A stretch of DNA of 64,000 nt, taken from positions 47,274 to 111,273 of the forward strand of contig QLIY01000493.1 of NCBI GenBank assembly GCA_003260075.1, read 5' to 3'. Both the position numbers and the translations under genes were made by a program. This DNA is from Phallusia mammillata. Its lineage: Eukaryota; Chordata; Ascidiacea; Phlebobranchia; Ascidiidae. Positions 44,995-58,138 of the stretch are shown here, one piece after another (the stretch's first letter is position 1; each line of letters opens with the position of its first letter). Below the pieces are notes generated by a model that saw only the letters and a program-made list of their open reading frames with translations, was not told the origin of the DNA and ran no database searches.

Positions 44995-45798
44995 TGTCAC
45001 ATAACGGTTTATGACGTAATAACCAAAGAAGGGGCCGGTTGAGCCAAGGATTTAAAGGTCAAGCAGGGTGAAAAGTTTCTTCAACTGCATTTGAGTCATG
45101 GTGTCGATATCACAAGTATGGCTGGTTTGACGGGGATATACGTATTTATACACAGTCCTGCAATACCAGGTACATTAGACCGATGCCCGTTGTGTCGTAT
45201 TATGTTATGTTTCTGACCTCAGGATATTGCCTCACTTTTTTAAACGCAACAATACGCTGATTATGTGAATTCACAAGCAAAAATGCTACTCAGATGCAAA
45301 CAGTCATTTTAGCTCGATCGGCCTTTTTTAACAAAACAAATACTTTTAACAAATATTTTCTCTTTAATATACCAGGCTACAAAACTAAATCGTGTTTTAA
45401 AACTGCTACCTGTCATTTAGATCGCATTGAACTCATATGAATTTGAAACTTGTTTTGGCAAAAACAAACAAACTGACAAAATGTACTTTATAACGAATTT
45501 CGAACTACAAAGCCAAAACTACGTCCGGACGATTTTTTACAGTTTTTAGCGCTATTACCGCAAGTGGTGCGTTTTAGACAAATGTTGTATTTTTGTTACG
45601 TCGCCTTTATCAAGTGTTAAACTATCGTGAACTACTTCGTACTTTTTTGCTAAATTGCAAATGAAATGTTGTCATATTAACCCAGCGTTTTGTGTGTATC
45701 TAAATGCGAACAGGCCTAAATTGTTTCTACCATTACGTCAAAACCGAAGTTGGTGTTTATCATTTATTTTTTACACAAATTTAAAGTTCGGTCTTCTC

Positions 45799-46063
45799 CA
45801 GTGGTTTCAAAGTATGTAACAGCGCCACCCTGGGGCCGTTTGCAATCATAAAAGGGTTACTCAAGATCAAATTGATATTTTGGGGTGCTGCAAGTTAGAT
45901 ACATTGAACAAAAAGTTTTGATGCTTATGTGTTTAAATGACCAGTGTTAGCAATTTGATCATTTTTTGCAATAATGAATACTTCCAACTTGATAATCTGG
46001 TTTATTCCCAGTAAATAAAAATTTTGCTGCTGTCAGGGAGCGGTACTGTTTTGAGGACCACTG
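45799..46063. mobile_element. hAT-type MITE
   Basis: Ends cagtggtttcaaagtat and gttttgaggaccactg. No matching target-site duplication; an older copy. Confidence 0.65.
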
Positions 46064-47217
46064 GTTTAAATGGTTAAAGGCAGTTTTTACTATATTGCAA
46101 CGGAGTAATACGATTTATAGTTAAGATGTATTGTGCTTGAAGCAAAATACACCATGGGCCAAGTTGTACACAAGATAAGCTAAACATTTTACCAAATTTA
46201 TTTACCTAGGCATCGTTAAAGTAAATCATTTTGGTGTCTTTATGCGCAAACGTAATTTGAAGAAAAAACGCTTTTTGTGTGTTTTATTGCGTCTCTTTTC
46301 TTAACAAATCATTTTGTACCTCCCAGACTTTTGTTTGTGCTTGAAACTTCAATGAAAATAAGTTATTTTTGACTTTTCATTTTTAACATTGTTCTATCAA
46401 TATGCGTTTTCAAAATTTTGTACTTGGTGTTATTGCATATTTTAAGACCTTGAAAAGTTGTCAATTGTGCTGACTGCCCAACTTTCCATGTGCTATGGTT
46501 TACATTTTTGTTTCTACTTTCTTGTCGAATACACCAAAGGCAAATCACGCCTCTTTTTATTGATAATATTAGTCGAATAGCATATTTGGTTACGAAACAT
46601 AAATTGGATCACGCATTGTTTTTGGTGATGGGTGACCAACCTGAATTGCTGGTTAACGGTTCTGCTTATGCAAACCTATGCGGCCAAATGTTATGATCAA
46701 TATCATGCAGTGGCGGCCGTGTATTAATGAAAAAGTATTTTACAAGGAAACGGTTATGAGCACAAGAGGGAGCCGAAGTAGCATACGGAAATAAACATCA
46801 CATAAACACAAAAAAATGTCGGTGCCTGGGATGGTCTTCTTTATTCAACATTGCTTGAATTCAACTCATTTTCCATAAATTGTTTTTTGTGTCAATCCAA
46901 TGCTGTTGAACACAATCTGTTAATGCACAGAAAAAGAAGAATTTCACCTAACTTATGACGTAAATTGTACAGCCAGATTATTTAACATTGCACCGCTATT
47001 ATAAACTAAAAACATAAACTTTTTAGATAAGATTTGGCAATACAAGGCCATGTTGTTTATCAATATTATTGCAATACTTTTCAGTACACTTATAGAAACA
47101 TGCAATAATTAAAAATACCCTTTGGTTCAATCCTTGTGAACAGAATTGTTAAGTTATTTATTTATTTATTCTTTTGAATTTGGCAACAAAACGATACAAG
47201 CAGTGGAAGGATTCAAT

Positions 47218-47350
47218 TTTTTCGGCCAGTTCTGTTACAAAACGTCGATTGACAGTAACCAGTAATGCTAACCGGTGGGGGGGGGGAATTTTTTTCGGCC
47301 AGTTCTGTTACAAAAAATCTATTGACAGTCACCAGTAATGCTAACCGGCT
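47218..47350. repeat. False allelic duplication with G10 spacer (assembly join 9)
   Basis: The block ttttcggccagttctgttac through cagtaatgctaaccgg occurs on each side of ten G at 47277-47286 with a few substitutions. Confidence 0.88.
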
Positions 47351-48647
47351 TGCTGATCTCATAAAATTTCGTGAGACGGTTCTATAGAACCGGTGCGAAC
47401 CGGCTGAATCCCATGGATACATGGTACTGGTTGACAGGATTCGACGGTTATAACCACCTGTTCCCAACAAGTAATTCTCACGTGAAAATACAGATAATAA
47501 ATTTGTACAATATCAATACTTACTGTACAGCAAACTGTTTTTTGTTGTTGCTTAGGACATTTTTACAGTTTGTTGCAAGTTTTGCTTTACTGCATATTGA
47601 ACCTTAAACTGTAACGTGGAAAGTAAACCGTGCAGTCGCATAATTCAGTTATTAGCAAGAAAAACTTGCCTAATTGCGTTTAACCGAAATCATCTGAAGC
47701 ATTGTCTGCAACCAGTTGTATAAGCTAAAAAAACACAAGAACGGTTTTTGGGGACGGACGTTACGCATCAATGCAAGCATCGTTTTGCCAAATCGATTAC
47801 CGCTTCATGAACAATTCGTTTTCACGCTTTTACTCCAAGGGTATTTAGGTTAGAACAACGTAAGGGCGAGAAAAATACGGAAATACTTGTGAAAGCAAAC
47901 ACTTTTTGAATTTCAAAGTGTTGCTGTCAAAGTCTAAAAACTTCCTTAACTCGGTTGTTGTCAGATGCAACAAAACAACTGAAACATATTAGGAAGCATA
48001 GTTTAACGTCATTTAACACACTCGAAAAACAGGACTGGGCATTGACAATGTAGAAATGTCAATAGGACTTTCCTTATAGTCGTAAAACTTTGTAAATTGT
48101 AAGTTCAAAAGTGACCAAGGTACAAAAAAAAATATAACTAATAAATTAGCAGGTTTAATGCAGACTCATGGAGTTTTTACTGGACCGAAAAAGGGAACAA
48201 AAAGACAACGTATTTTCATAAAACGAACAAACTGTAATAATTTGAAGTGTTACTGATGTAATTGAAAAGGGATTAGTAAAAAAAAGTGCCTTAAGCAGAT
48301 TTCATTGTAGAAAAACAGCAAAATTTTAGTTACAATGCAAACCAAAAGTAAATCACAAACTAACAAACATATGTCAAAGTGTTGTGATATAATCTTGACA
48401 AGAAAACTAAATACAATACTGCTTGTGAGTTTAAATATCTGTCGACACAAGCAAAACAACAAATAATTATTTATACGGTCGCACTTTTGAGGTGTTATCG
48501 GGCAGTAACACAACAAATATTACGTAATGAAGATCAGAATATAGGCGAACACGTACGAACTTGAAACCCAATGGCTGCAGTGAGTAAAAATTAGTCTTCA
48601 AAGTCCAATCCTTGCCACAATGTACTGTGCTAATGAATGATCTAAAT

Positions 48648-48803
48648 CAGTGATTCTTAACCTTTTTATGTTTGTTATCCTAAGATATTTACTCCCTTTC
48701 CGAAAATTAAGAATATATGACGTCACTGAAAGATGACGTCATAAAATAAAAATTAGTGATACCCTTGAAAATTGTTTAATTACCTACAGGTTAAGAACCA
48801 CTG
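48648..48803. mobile_element. Short hAT-type MITE
   Basis: Ends cagtgattcttaaccttt and aggttaagaaccactg. Flanks atctaaat / ttttaaat match at 6 of 8. The interior has an inverted pair tgacgtcactg / agatgacgtca. Confidence 0.72.
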
Positions 48804-49911
48804 TTTTAAATGGACAACAGTCGGGTAAAAAGCCGAAACAAATGTTTAGTGGGAGCAACACAAACACTTTTTTGCCAATAGATACATATTAGGGAAATAG
48901 TGTGGGGGAAAAATGACCACAACAGGAATTAAATACAAAATCATGAAACTAAAGACATCGAAATACGAAATATAAGCACCAAGAACGATCTGAAATTTGA
49001 AATGTCTTTTTAAATATTGTAGGAAAAATCGCCGATTTCAGCCAAGTAATATTGAACTAAAAGTGATTATACTGCAAAGTATTGGAATTATGATGAAACT
49101 TTACTGCATTATTACAAAACAAAGGCTATGTGTCATAATCATCGAAAACTGCAGGCTTATTTCAAGCCATGTCAAGTGTACCCAAACTAAGATTTAGTTT
49201 TATTTTGCTAGTGTTAAGCACGATACAGTGTTACACGGCAGATTTGGAATGGTGCTTTTAAAAAGCGTTACAAAAAGTGGATGTGAGATTATAATGAACA
49301 CAAACATGATTTGAGAGTGAATAAAAGTCAATTCCATTTGATGGTAAAAGTGATATCTTCGAAAAAATATTTCAAACGCGTTACCATAAAAACTCTACGG
49401 CAAAATTAAACGCACCAACTTATAAATATTGTTGAATATCGTTGGTAAAGTTGGTAGTGCATTGGGTCAAGCAAAGCACATATGCATAGAAACAAACCGG
49501 ATTTGGGTGATGCATGGGAAAACAACAATCAAACACAATTAGTTCATCAGCAATGCGTCACAATGTTGAACAAAGGGGGTAAACGCGTCTGGTCATTGTT
49601 TGGTAACAGTTAGTGACAACAGAAAACAGAATCAGTCCATTGTGTCACAAAAATAATGCAATGAAACAAATATGAACAGACACATATATGTAGTTACTGC
49701 AAATTGGGTATAAAGTATCTAAAGTTTTAAGGCAACAATAAGAAACTAATGGACAAACAACTATATAACAGGGTTAAGCGTAATTAATTAGTTACATAAT
49801 TCAGTATAAACTCTAAAAATACCAAACATGAAAATGCAAGCCAAAATTTTGACATGTTTGAACAACCCCGTTGTCATGGTACATAATCACATGACAAAAT
49901 ATACAAAATGT

Positions 49912-49917
49912 TTTATT
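49912..49917 (-). terminator. Poly(A) signal of minus-strand GT31 gene
   Basis: AATAAA on the minus strand, about 60 bp past the stop codon at 49974. Confidence 0.6.
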
Positions 49918-49973
49918 TGACCGTCATTATCTAAAAAAACAAAAATAATAATGCTAAGTTGCAGCTATATTCG

Positions 49974-52870
49974 CTAGCACGTACAAACTCGAAACCGATC
50001 TTTAAAAGTTTTGTAGAGATTATTCCATTCATCGTTCATTAAACCCCGCTTTCCGATGTCGCCTTTCCCGTAAAAACCGTTCAAGTGTCCGCCAGGGTTG
50101 CTAGGGGAACGAAAAATCATTTCGTCAGGCATTCCAATCTTCTGACGTAATATGCCGGTAATCCACACGTCATCAACCGGAAGTGGGTCAACTGTTCTCG
50201 AGAGTTCGTAAAGTTGTCCGACCACTCGAACGGAAGTGGTGTAAAATCCACCGTGACAATATGGAGGGAACACCGTCCATCGATACAGAAGCTTTGAAAG
50301 ATACCATTTTGCAGATTCCCCACGCATTGGGGATTCTTTCGGCCCGAAAATAAAGCCGCACATGATTGGGAACTCAGGCCATTTTTTCTTCTCGATTTGT
50401 TTGAATCCATTGTCAACATCATCTTTTAAACCTCCCAGATTCACCATGAAGTCGTCGTCTGATGAGGAGTAGAGATAATCTCCTGGGAGGTTATTTGAAG
50501 CCCACTGCATTCCAGCAAGCGTCTTTTGAGCGATGTTTCTGCAATGAACATATACAGTTTAAAAGATTTGTCTAACAATAGTGCTCTCAAACAATTTACT
50601 TAAATACAGCCACTGAATCATATAGTACGCGGGGCATATTAAAGACGCCTTAATAATCCTGGCGTACTATGATTTATCGATAGTGATCGCTGGTCTGCAT
50701 CGACGCTTCAAGGCTGGTCCCAGTATCAATATGTTCATACAGCCACTGATTTAGACTTTTTTGCCCTGAAATTTTCCACAGTCATGAATTATTGACCCTG
50801 AATCGTTGTTTACTTGCAAAATGATTTTACTGATAAAACAACATTTACTAATTAAAAACGACATTTACAAATTAATTTGCTAGTTTTATCCAGAATATCA
50901 GAGCCCCCAATCAGATACCAAAGGAAAAAAATACTTCCACACAAGACAGCATTTTAATGCACTTTAAGCATTGGATCACGGTTAAAACTTTCAGACAAAA
51001 TTTGCACTCCCTGATTTTATTTTCTGCCTTGTTTTTGACTGCTCCAGACAGCAAAGTTAAACTTTTTTAGCAGAAAATTGCCAATTCAAATTTGCAGACA
51101 GGACATAAAAAGGCCAACCCCCACAACATGTGTCATATTTACTTGTAGTCATCAGGCCCGTCAAACTGGAGTATGTCTCCAAATCTTTCTTGTTCTTCAA
51201 CCAGTATATTATTCCGTCCAGTATTCTCAATTTTCCCGACAACGAACACAACATGGAACCTTGCAGGACCGACTGAACCGACGGACCCCCAAGTGCGACG
51301 TAAAATTCCTCGACGCTGGAAGTTTCCAACCGTCGTTTTAACGAAAATCACCATTGTCCAAGTTTTGTCTAAAATTTTGAATTGTTTAAAACTTTCTGTA
51401 ATTTGGCTAAACCAATTCACTCAAGTAGTACAATTGTGCAGAGTAAAGGTCTATTTTAAACGAGTGGACCACCAGCAGCAAATCTTACACATAAATTTCT
51501 GTTTGTACAAATTTCTGCAATTTGCTTCCCTTTTTTCGTCACGTTTTTATAAATTTCCTGTTTTTTCACGCAGAGGTCACGCACGGTGTAAGTAGCCACG
51601 GTTTTTCAGGGTAAAGCCTTTCATATTACGCCTGAGTTATTTTCGTTTCCCCGACAAACGACATTTTCTGAACGACCTCTTGTTCCACACAGAGTTTTAT
51701 TGATTTTTTTAGGGACTGAGGCGTTAGAATACGAAACAATGTATACATTGAAGCCGCAGGAAAAGACTCAGACAACAACACAATCGTTTTAGGGCTGTTT
51801 GACATAGGTTAGGTCCAGCAACTGACTACATAGCAAGTTTATTGTATTTAAAATAAAATATTGACACAGAATGAAAAGTCAGGTCCAAATCAAGCCTGTT
51901 TTTGTGATGAAATCTAAGCCCGAACCCGGCCCGAAAAGCCAGGCCCAACGTACAATTCTAGTGTAGCTTTTAACAGCCACTTTGCCCATGATACAGTAAA
52001 AACCTATCTCAAGTTTTATTACAGTTGTTGATACTGTTTGCAAAACAATACAAACACTGCTCGATTGAACACAGATAATTTACTCACTTACTGCTCCCAT
52101 GCATTCTGTGCGCGCACAGGAGTCGTTTTCAATGAATATCGGCTCCTTCAAAAACGTCAAAGGCGGTTTAATTGTGACGTAATACAAAGGCATTGGCGGC
52201 ATTGTCACTGTGACGTCGACAAGTTGTGTGGAATTTATGACTTTTGTGATATTGTTGTAAACAATCCTGGTCATTGTGCAAAGTCTGCGAAATGAAAAAA
52301 AAGTTAAAATTCAAACAGAGCAAACAGGAAGTTGTTCAAGCGGAAAGCAGTCTTCCTTCCGTGAATAACAGCATCGATTTTCCAGCCTATTATCACAACA
52401 AATATTGAGACGTCGGTTAACTGGTCGCCAATTTACGAGGCAGGGAGGCATTTTGTGCCATAAAAATACACGCACGCATAGAATTTTATAGGGTTGCTGT
52501 AACAAGCCAAAACGTCGTAAAATACCAACGTCTCCCTACAGTCAATACTGGAGCCCTTGATATATATTACGCCTGAAAACCAAAAAGGTTTTTATTTTAA
52601 ACGTTTATGTTTGCACTCTTTTGACAAAATGTCTTCAATAATCACAGTTTTTTACCACTCCACAAGTTACCTTTTCGTTTGCAAGTTTATGCATTGAACA
52701 ATACCACACTAACTTAGTTTATACATTTTCACACATTCATTAACTTTATATGTTGCAAAATATATTTACCTGGTATTCAAGTGCTGGTCGTGAAAGAAAA
52801 AGATTGTCATCGTTACAAAGATGGCACAACCAGCCATCGGAAAAAAAGTTTTCCAAGCCGTACTTGGCAT
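49974..52870 (-). CDS. Beta-1,3-galactosyltransferase-like (GT31) paralogue, about 361 aa
   Basis: Exons 52770-52870 (ATG, signal anchor AGCAIFVTMTIFFF), 52092-52284 (stem, NNIT and NST sites, CARTECMGA), 51143-51368 and 49974-50538. Motifs: RRGILRRTWGSV, VVFVVGKIE, ERFGDILQFDGPDDYK, SSSDDDF, KWYLSKLLY, PPYCHGGFYTTS, PVDDVWITGIL, ending RVCTC. The third exon is 226 bp and uses the same phases as its paralogue at 40965-44994, so the two arose by duplication. Odd point: exon 2 ends in phase 0 at the only good donor (GCA/GTAAGT), while exon 3 needs phase 1. A micro-exon, an unusual donor or a one-base sequence error lies between them. A Golgi role is inferred from the family. Confidence 0.88.
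50625..50745 (+). repeat. SINE fragment
   Basis: Plus-strand ttaataatcctggcgtacta, tagtgatcgctggtctgcat, gacgcttcaaggctggtccc matches the SINE body at 8013-8573. It lies in the last intron of the minus-strand GT31 gene. Confidence 0.68.
51868..51960. repeat. Dispersed repeat, 'cccgaacccggcccga' family, copy 4
   Basis: Contains gtcaggtccaaatcaagcc and gcccgaacccggcccgaaa, the same order as the copies near 24149 and 25580. In a GT31 intron. Confidence 0.6.
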
Positions 52871-55019
52871 CTTGACAACCAAGACGCAACAAAATTCTAC
52901 TCTAACATGTTTATCTTATATTTCTAAACTATCTGCAGGTAAAAAAACAACATAGTATATAAGAACACGTCTATGGCTTGTACAGCATAATGTTTTTAAA
53001 CCAGTTTTATGCAAAAACATTGATATCGGCTTCGTTTATTGTTTTGTAATAATACGAATGTAATGGCGTAGACCTCTAGCTGCTCAAGTACAATACAGTA
53101 GTTGGGTGTGAGCTTGTTTACTGATTTGCACCTTCATAAATTTTCGTTTAGTGTTCCGCAAAATAATATTTACACATACTGATTTCGGTGGCTTAAAAGG
53201 TTGTATGAAACACCTTTATCTTTCTATAATCAGCCCACAAGTTATAAAACAAAAACTGACAACAATGTATTTAGGGAGCTTGTAAACGCCCAGACGGAAA
53301 ACAAAAGATGGTAATAAGTTAATTGGTAAGCAATGGTTGATTAGTTATCTGGTCACAATCAATGCGTCTTCAATAAGAAAATTTCCAAGTGTTCGATTTG
53401 AATCAGTACAGTGCTGTGCTGTTTTTGCAAGCTTAAGCCGTTTAGTGTGTTAGGTTGGGTTCAATCGGGATTGGATTGCTGAATCGTGACTGGCTAACGA
53501 AGCGAGTTTAGGGCGAAAAATGTTGCTGCACAGTTGCAGCATTTACACCACAGAGACGATGTAGGATAAACTGGAAAAATCTAACTTCGTTGAAATGTTT
53601 GAATACTGAAACACCACTAACACTCGGCTATGAAACGTTTTGTGGTACAATCGTTATGTTTGTGGCCAAACCACATAGTACCTTTGCTTGAAAGATATTC
53701 CAACCCCGACAACACAGTGAACTAAAACATGCTTAAACGTGGTAATGACCTTAACCAAATAAAACTTTCGGAATAAAATGCACAAGTTGATCTCGAGGGC
53801 GTAGGCAGCAGCAAAAATGCAAAACAAACACATGGAACAGCCGTAAGAAAATCTTGAATCACTAAACAATGAAAGACAAAGGTCTTTGTGAAATTTGCAT
53901 CACCCAAGAAGCGCCGGCCATTCATGGCTCACTAAAAGCTAATCTGCTGTAAAAAAAAGTAGGAAGCTTGCATGAAACAAACACTGGTTACAACTTTGTA
54001 TAGTCAACTACGGTAGTCAACTTTATAATTCACTTGCAAGATATTCTAACGTGCGTAATTATAAGTTACAAACTAACCTAGGATTAAGAATACCTTCAGA
54101 CAACACTGTACTAGGGTCGGCAGTTAAACGCTAACTACGTTATCATTACCACAAAAGCGCTAAAGTCAATGCCAGCTGTTTACAGTTTCTGATAACACTG
54201 TTAGTAAATGTCAAGTAAATGTCAGTTTTGCTACCAGACTTTACACTGCATGTAAACCTACACAAGTTCAAAACACGTTTAGTTTACAAAACCAACAGCA
54301 GCTAGTTGGACAGCGTTACTATAACTGGGCTTGCTGTATTTGACAATTGCTTCCTGTCGTCAAAAACTGCTACATCGCTTTCGTTGTACTTGCTTATTGG
54401 CTGTGTTTCGTCGCTGCCACGCTGTTGCAAAATTTATGAGGTTTACACAATTACCTCGCAGGAGAAAAAAAAACATGACACACCTGAGTCAAAAGATATT
54501 TTTGTGACCTACTGGACAGGCGGTTTACTGCATAACACAATTTAACCTAAATATTTCTAAAGGTCATTGTAACGTTTTAAACATGTTTTTATACTGGCCC
54601 TTGACTTTTAATATAGTCAGTTCTAGTGCAAGTCACCAACCTTTAAGGTGCAAATTGGCCTAGTTACACTCAAACTAGCGTCTTACTACGTGCAATACAA
54701 ACTATCCAGCCTCAAAGAAACAAATGAAACCGCACGCGAAGCACTGTATCCACTTTACGACCGTTGTTTTGTCAACGGGTACCAAACCACTGGTTGTTGT
54801 AATCTCAACCTCACCGCGCAAAGCCCACGCAGGTTTTTGTTTGTGGTCACTGTATTGTAAGGAAAAGTTGTGCAAAAAAGGAAGCCATTGACTGTACCCA
54901 GCTGAATTGCGTAGCAGCTAGCTGGAAGTCTGTTTAATCCACTAGTTTCAAGTGACAGGCAATTAAAGTCGTCTGAGTTTGTTTGAAAACAAAATACCAT
55001 TCAACAAATTAACTTTCAA

Positions 55020-55092
55020 CCATATATAAGCTATTGCTGCCAGGCATATTATCATAAAAATACATTTGCCAGAAGAGCTCTATAAACTTGTC
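55020..55092 (+). repeat. Fragment of the ribozyme-like element, core deleted
   Basis: Shares gctattgctgccaggcata and ttgccagaagagctct with copy 2 at 22147-22302, but lacks the CTGATGA to GAAACG core between them. Confidence 0.65.
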
Positions 55093-57151
55093 TTAACTTT
55101 CAACTACTTTATCTGCGCAAATAAAATAGCGGTTTGAACGTAGTACATCCTGTTGAACCATAGACCTAAATCGACTAACTCTTTCAAAGGCGTTTCTTGA
55201 CTGGAACCTTGACTGATGAGAATTATTAACCAACGTTGCCTAGTAGAGATAGCAGTAGCACGCCATCAAACAACGCATGACGCTTTCTGACTGGTAACCA
55301 TGTACCGGACGTTCAGCCTTCCAGCATACAAATGTCATCAATTTGATTTGCCCTATTCACATTTGAATCACCACCGGTTCTGAGCGTTATGTTACTCAAA
55401 TACACCAACATGTAAACAGCACCATCTTGTGTTAATACAACTTCCAAAACAACGATTCACTTTGTATAGGCAACACTGTAATACAGTTCTAAACTCTAAC
55501 CTATACAAAGATATTTCAAACTGTATTTGTATGCACAAATGTACATGCTACACTTTGAATTCAAGTTTTGGCAGCTTTGATAAATCATTTTTAAAAGTTA
55601 CGATTAACCTACATAACAACAAAAAAGTTGATTTCACATCAAACCACCAATGATTTCCTGAAGAAGCGTTATTATTCAACCAAAAGGTCAGCTAACACAC
55701 AAATTGGACCAGACCCAAACGCCTTCAAACTTCTCAAACCGCATTGGTGTTCTTTTAGGTCGACGAACCAAGCGAAACGAAGAACGCTGGTAAGGTCAAA
55801 CATCCAAATATTTCGCACGTAGATGCCAGTTCTGCCAATTGGAGCATATAATTGAACACCACACTATTTTTGCGGGCTATATCTGCATCCTAAATTCCTA
55901 ACCAGTAACATATTCATGCAGTTATTCGCTGTAAGGTTGATTTTCCTACATATTAAGTTGTTTTATCACGTCGATTTCCTTGGGATTGTTTCCGGCCCAC
56001 CAATACAGTTACGTTTGTAAACGTAAAAGTGAGGTTCTGGTCTGTAGTTATACGATTTTTTTCCTATTTTGTCAGATTTATTCAATTTTTACTTTCTGAC
56101 TCAAGGTTAACTTGCCCACAACAAACATAGTCTTCAAGAGTTCAGAGTTAAACTGTATATTCTCTATACTTGCTGTCATTATCACTTAAGGCACAAGCTA
56201 TATGACGCACATTCAAGTCAAGAAAGGCTGTCGCAGTCGGATGGACTACAACGAAACGCGACTTTTAGGTAATAGAAAGCGCAATCAACCTAGAACTTTG
56301 TCTCTTACAGTTGACTAAAGTTCCGTCTGCCAGGAATTCCCCTAAGTAAACACGTGGGGAGTTATAGCCGCCCAGACAGGGTTAAAATTGCTCAAGAGTG
56401 AATATTTCCTGCCTTCACTGCGGCGACAGTCTGCTGACATTTCACCCTTGAGCTGATTATGGCTATGCTAAACAGAAGTGTGACAAGTGACGACGAATAT
56501 ACGCAGCATTACATTTTACACCACAGCGAACAAAAATTGTAAAACCCTCTTTAAATCTGATGCAACTATTGTATCAATTTTTGTACCATTTGTACTTTGT
56601 ACCATATAAATTTTTGTATTGTACCAATGCGATGCTTTTGCTTAAAATTAGTTGACCTTATTGCAATTCTCAAAAACCAGAACAGCCTCGATTTAAAGAC
56701 ACAAGCACCGGGGAAGGTAAAGCTTGTTCTGTTCCTGCTAACGTGAGTATTCACTAGCAAATTCCAGCTCTAACTGGCTTTTACAGTCAGGACTAAGAAC
56801 TGACAATCCATTTTTTGCAGAGCCCACGCCTGTTAAAGCGTGTCTGGTCAATTAATCAGAAGGGCCACGGATTTCCTTTGCCCACAACTTGTAGAAAACA
56901 AAACAGGTTATTCTACAACCTTTCACCTAATTACTTGCTGCTTACAGACTAAACTTTGTGACTGGAAAAATGAACATCAAGTCATTACGCGACTCACCCA
57001 CAAGAAACGTACTTTAGAAGCAGCCAATCAGCCCCAAGGCTATTTAAACTCTCAAGCCGGTTTTGCATCATGCTGGCTGCTATCAGTTAAACACTTCAAG
57101 TTAAAGTCGTCAAAACGAAAGCCTTACTTGAGTTTTTTATTCTTTGTTTTA

Positions 57152-57513
57152 CTCGCGGTCCTTAAGCCTAAATGTGTATATCATAAAAACGAAAGTTGAT
57201 TGCAGGATTTTAGCTAGTTATGCAAAATTTGCGCATGACAATCATCCAAAGACAGCATATGACATCACAACAGGACAAAAAACATTACGATTGTGCACGA
57301 ACAATTGCATTTTTGATAGTTGTCATTCAATAAAGGCCATTGTTTAGCAATGGAGACAGTCGATTCTCAATTCTACTTTGATTTAAACTTATTTAGTGGC
57401 ACAAACTGAGGCCAAATAAGATTATAGAATTACTTCAACCGCTTCGCGGTCCCCCTAAAATTGCCTCACGGACCCCTAAAGGACCGCGGACCCCAGTTTG
57501 GGAACCGCTGTTC
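57152..57513. repeat. Older copy of the 57631-57970 MITE
   Basis: Shares cgcggtccttaagcct, gattgcaggattttagct and aaaaaacattacgattgtgc with the neighbour and ends agtttgggaaccgctg. The left terminus is not clear. Confidence 0.7.
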
Positions 57514-57622
57514 TATAAGGTCATCTTGGGCTTCGTTATTTCTGAAACTAAAACGTTACTTTGCTTAACCCATATCTATTCAATCAGCACTGAACTCAAA
57601 TAAAACTAAAATGCGAAACATC

Positions 57623-57978
57623 GTCTAAATCAGTGGTTCTCAAACTTTTGCATTATTTTTTCAAAACGGTCCCTTTGCCATTCTTTCGAGGGCTCGCGGT
57701 CCTTAAGCCTGAATGTGTATTTCAGAAAAACGAAAATTGATTGCAGGATTTTAGCTGGTTATCCAAAATTGCGCATAATACTGATTCAAAGAAAGCTTGT
57801 GACATCACAGACAAGACAAAAAACATTACGATTGTGCGCGACCAATTGAATTTTTGTTAGTTGTTATGCAATAAAGGCTATTGTTTAGCATAAAGACAGT
57901 CGATTCTCAATTCTACTTTGATTTAAACTTATTCAGTGGCACAATTACTGACGGCATTTGAGAACCGCTGGTCTAAAT
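57623..57978. mobile_element. hAT-type MITE with perfect 8-bp duplication
   Basis: Element 57631-57970 with ends cagtggttctcaaac and atttgagaaccgctg. Flanked on both sides by gtctaaat. The intact duplication suggests a fairly recent insertion. Confidence 0.88.
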
Positions 57979-58084
57979 GATACATTTTGTAACCATCAAT
58001 AAAATCTGCACTGAAAATGAAATTTAAAGGACAAGTCACATCTTCTGTTTTGGGCTTTATTCATGCATCCGTTTAATTTCAGGT

Positions 58085-58138
58085 TTAATTTCATTCATGT
58101 TTATTCATGTTTATTCATCTTTATTCATGTTTAATTTC
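58085..58138 (+). repeat. Short tandem repeat, 12-bp unit
   Basis: About four imperfect units of ttcatgtttatt. Confidence 0.7.

Larger units (their letters stand above)
44995..49973. other. Region between convergent GT31 genes, no gene recognised
   Basis: Holds 3' UTRs of both GT31 genes, two MITEs (45799-46063 and 48648-48803) and an assembly duplication (47218-47350). Short frames show no family features. Confidence 0.55.

Noticed and set aside
744-47350. G-quadruplex-driven tandem duplications as a biological process
   Set aside because: The G runs are all exactly ten long and flanked by allele-like copies. A mutational process would give variable lengths.
56840-57199. 119-aa open frame
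   Set aside because: Its 3' part runs into a MITE copy; composition is unremarkable and no domain is seen.
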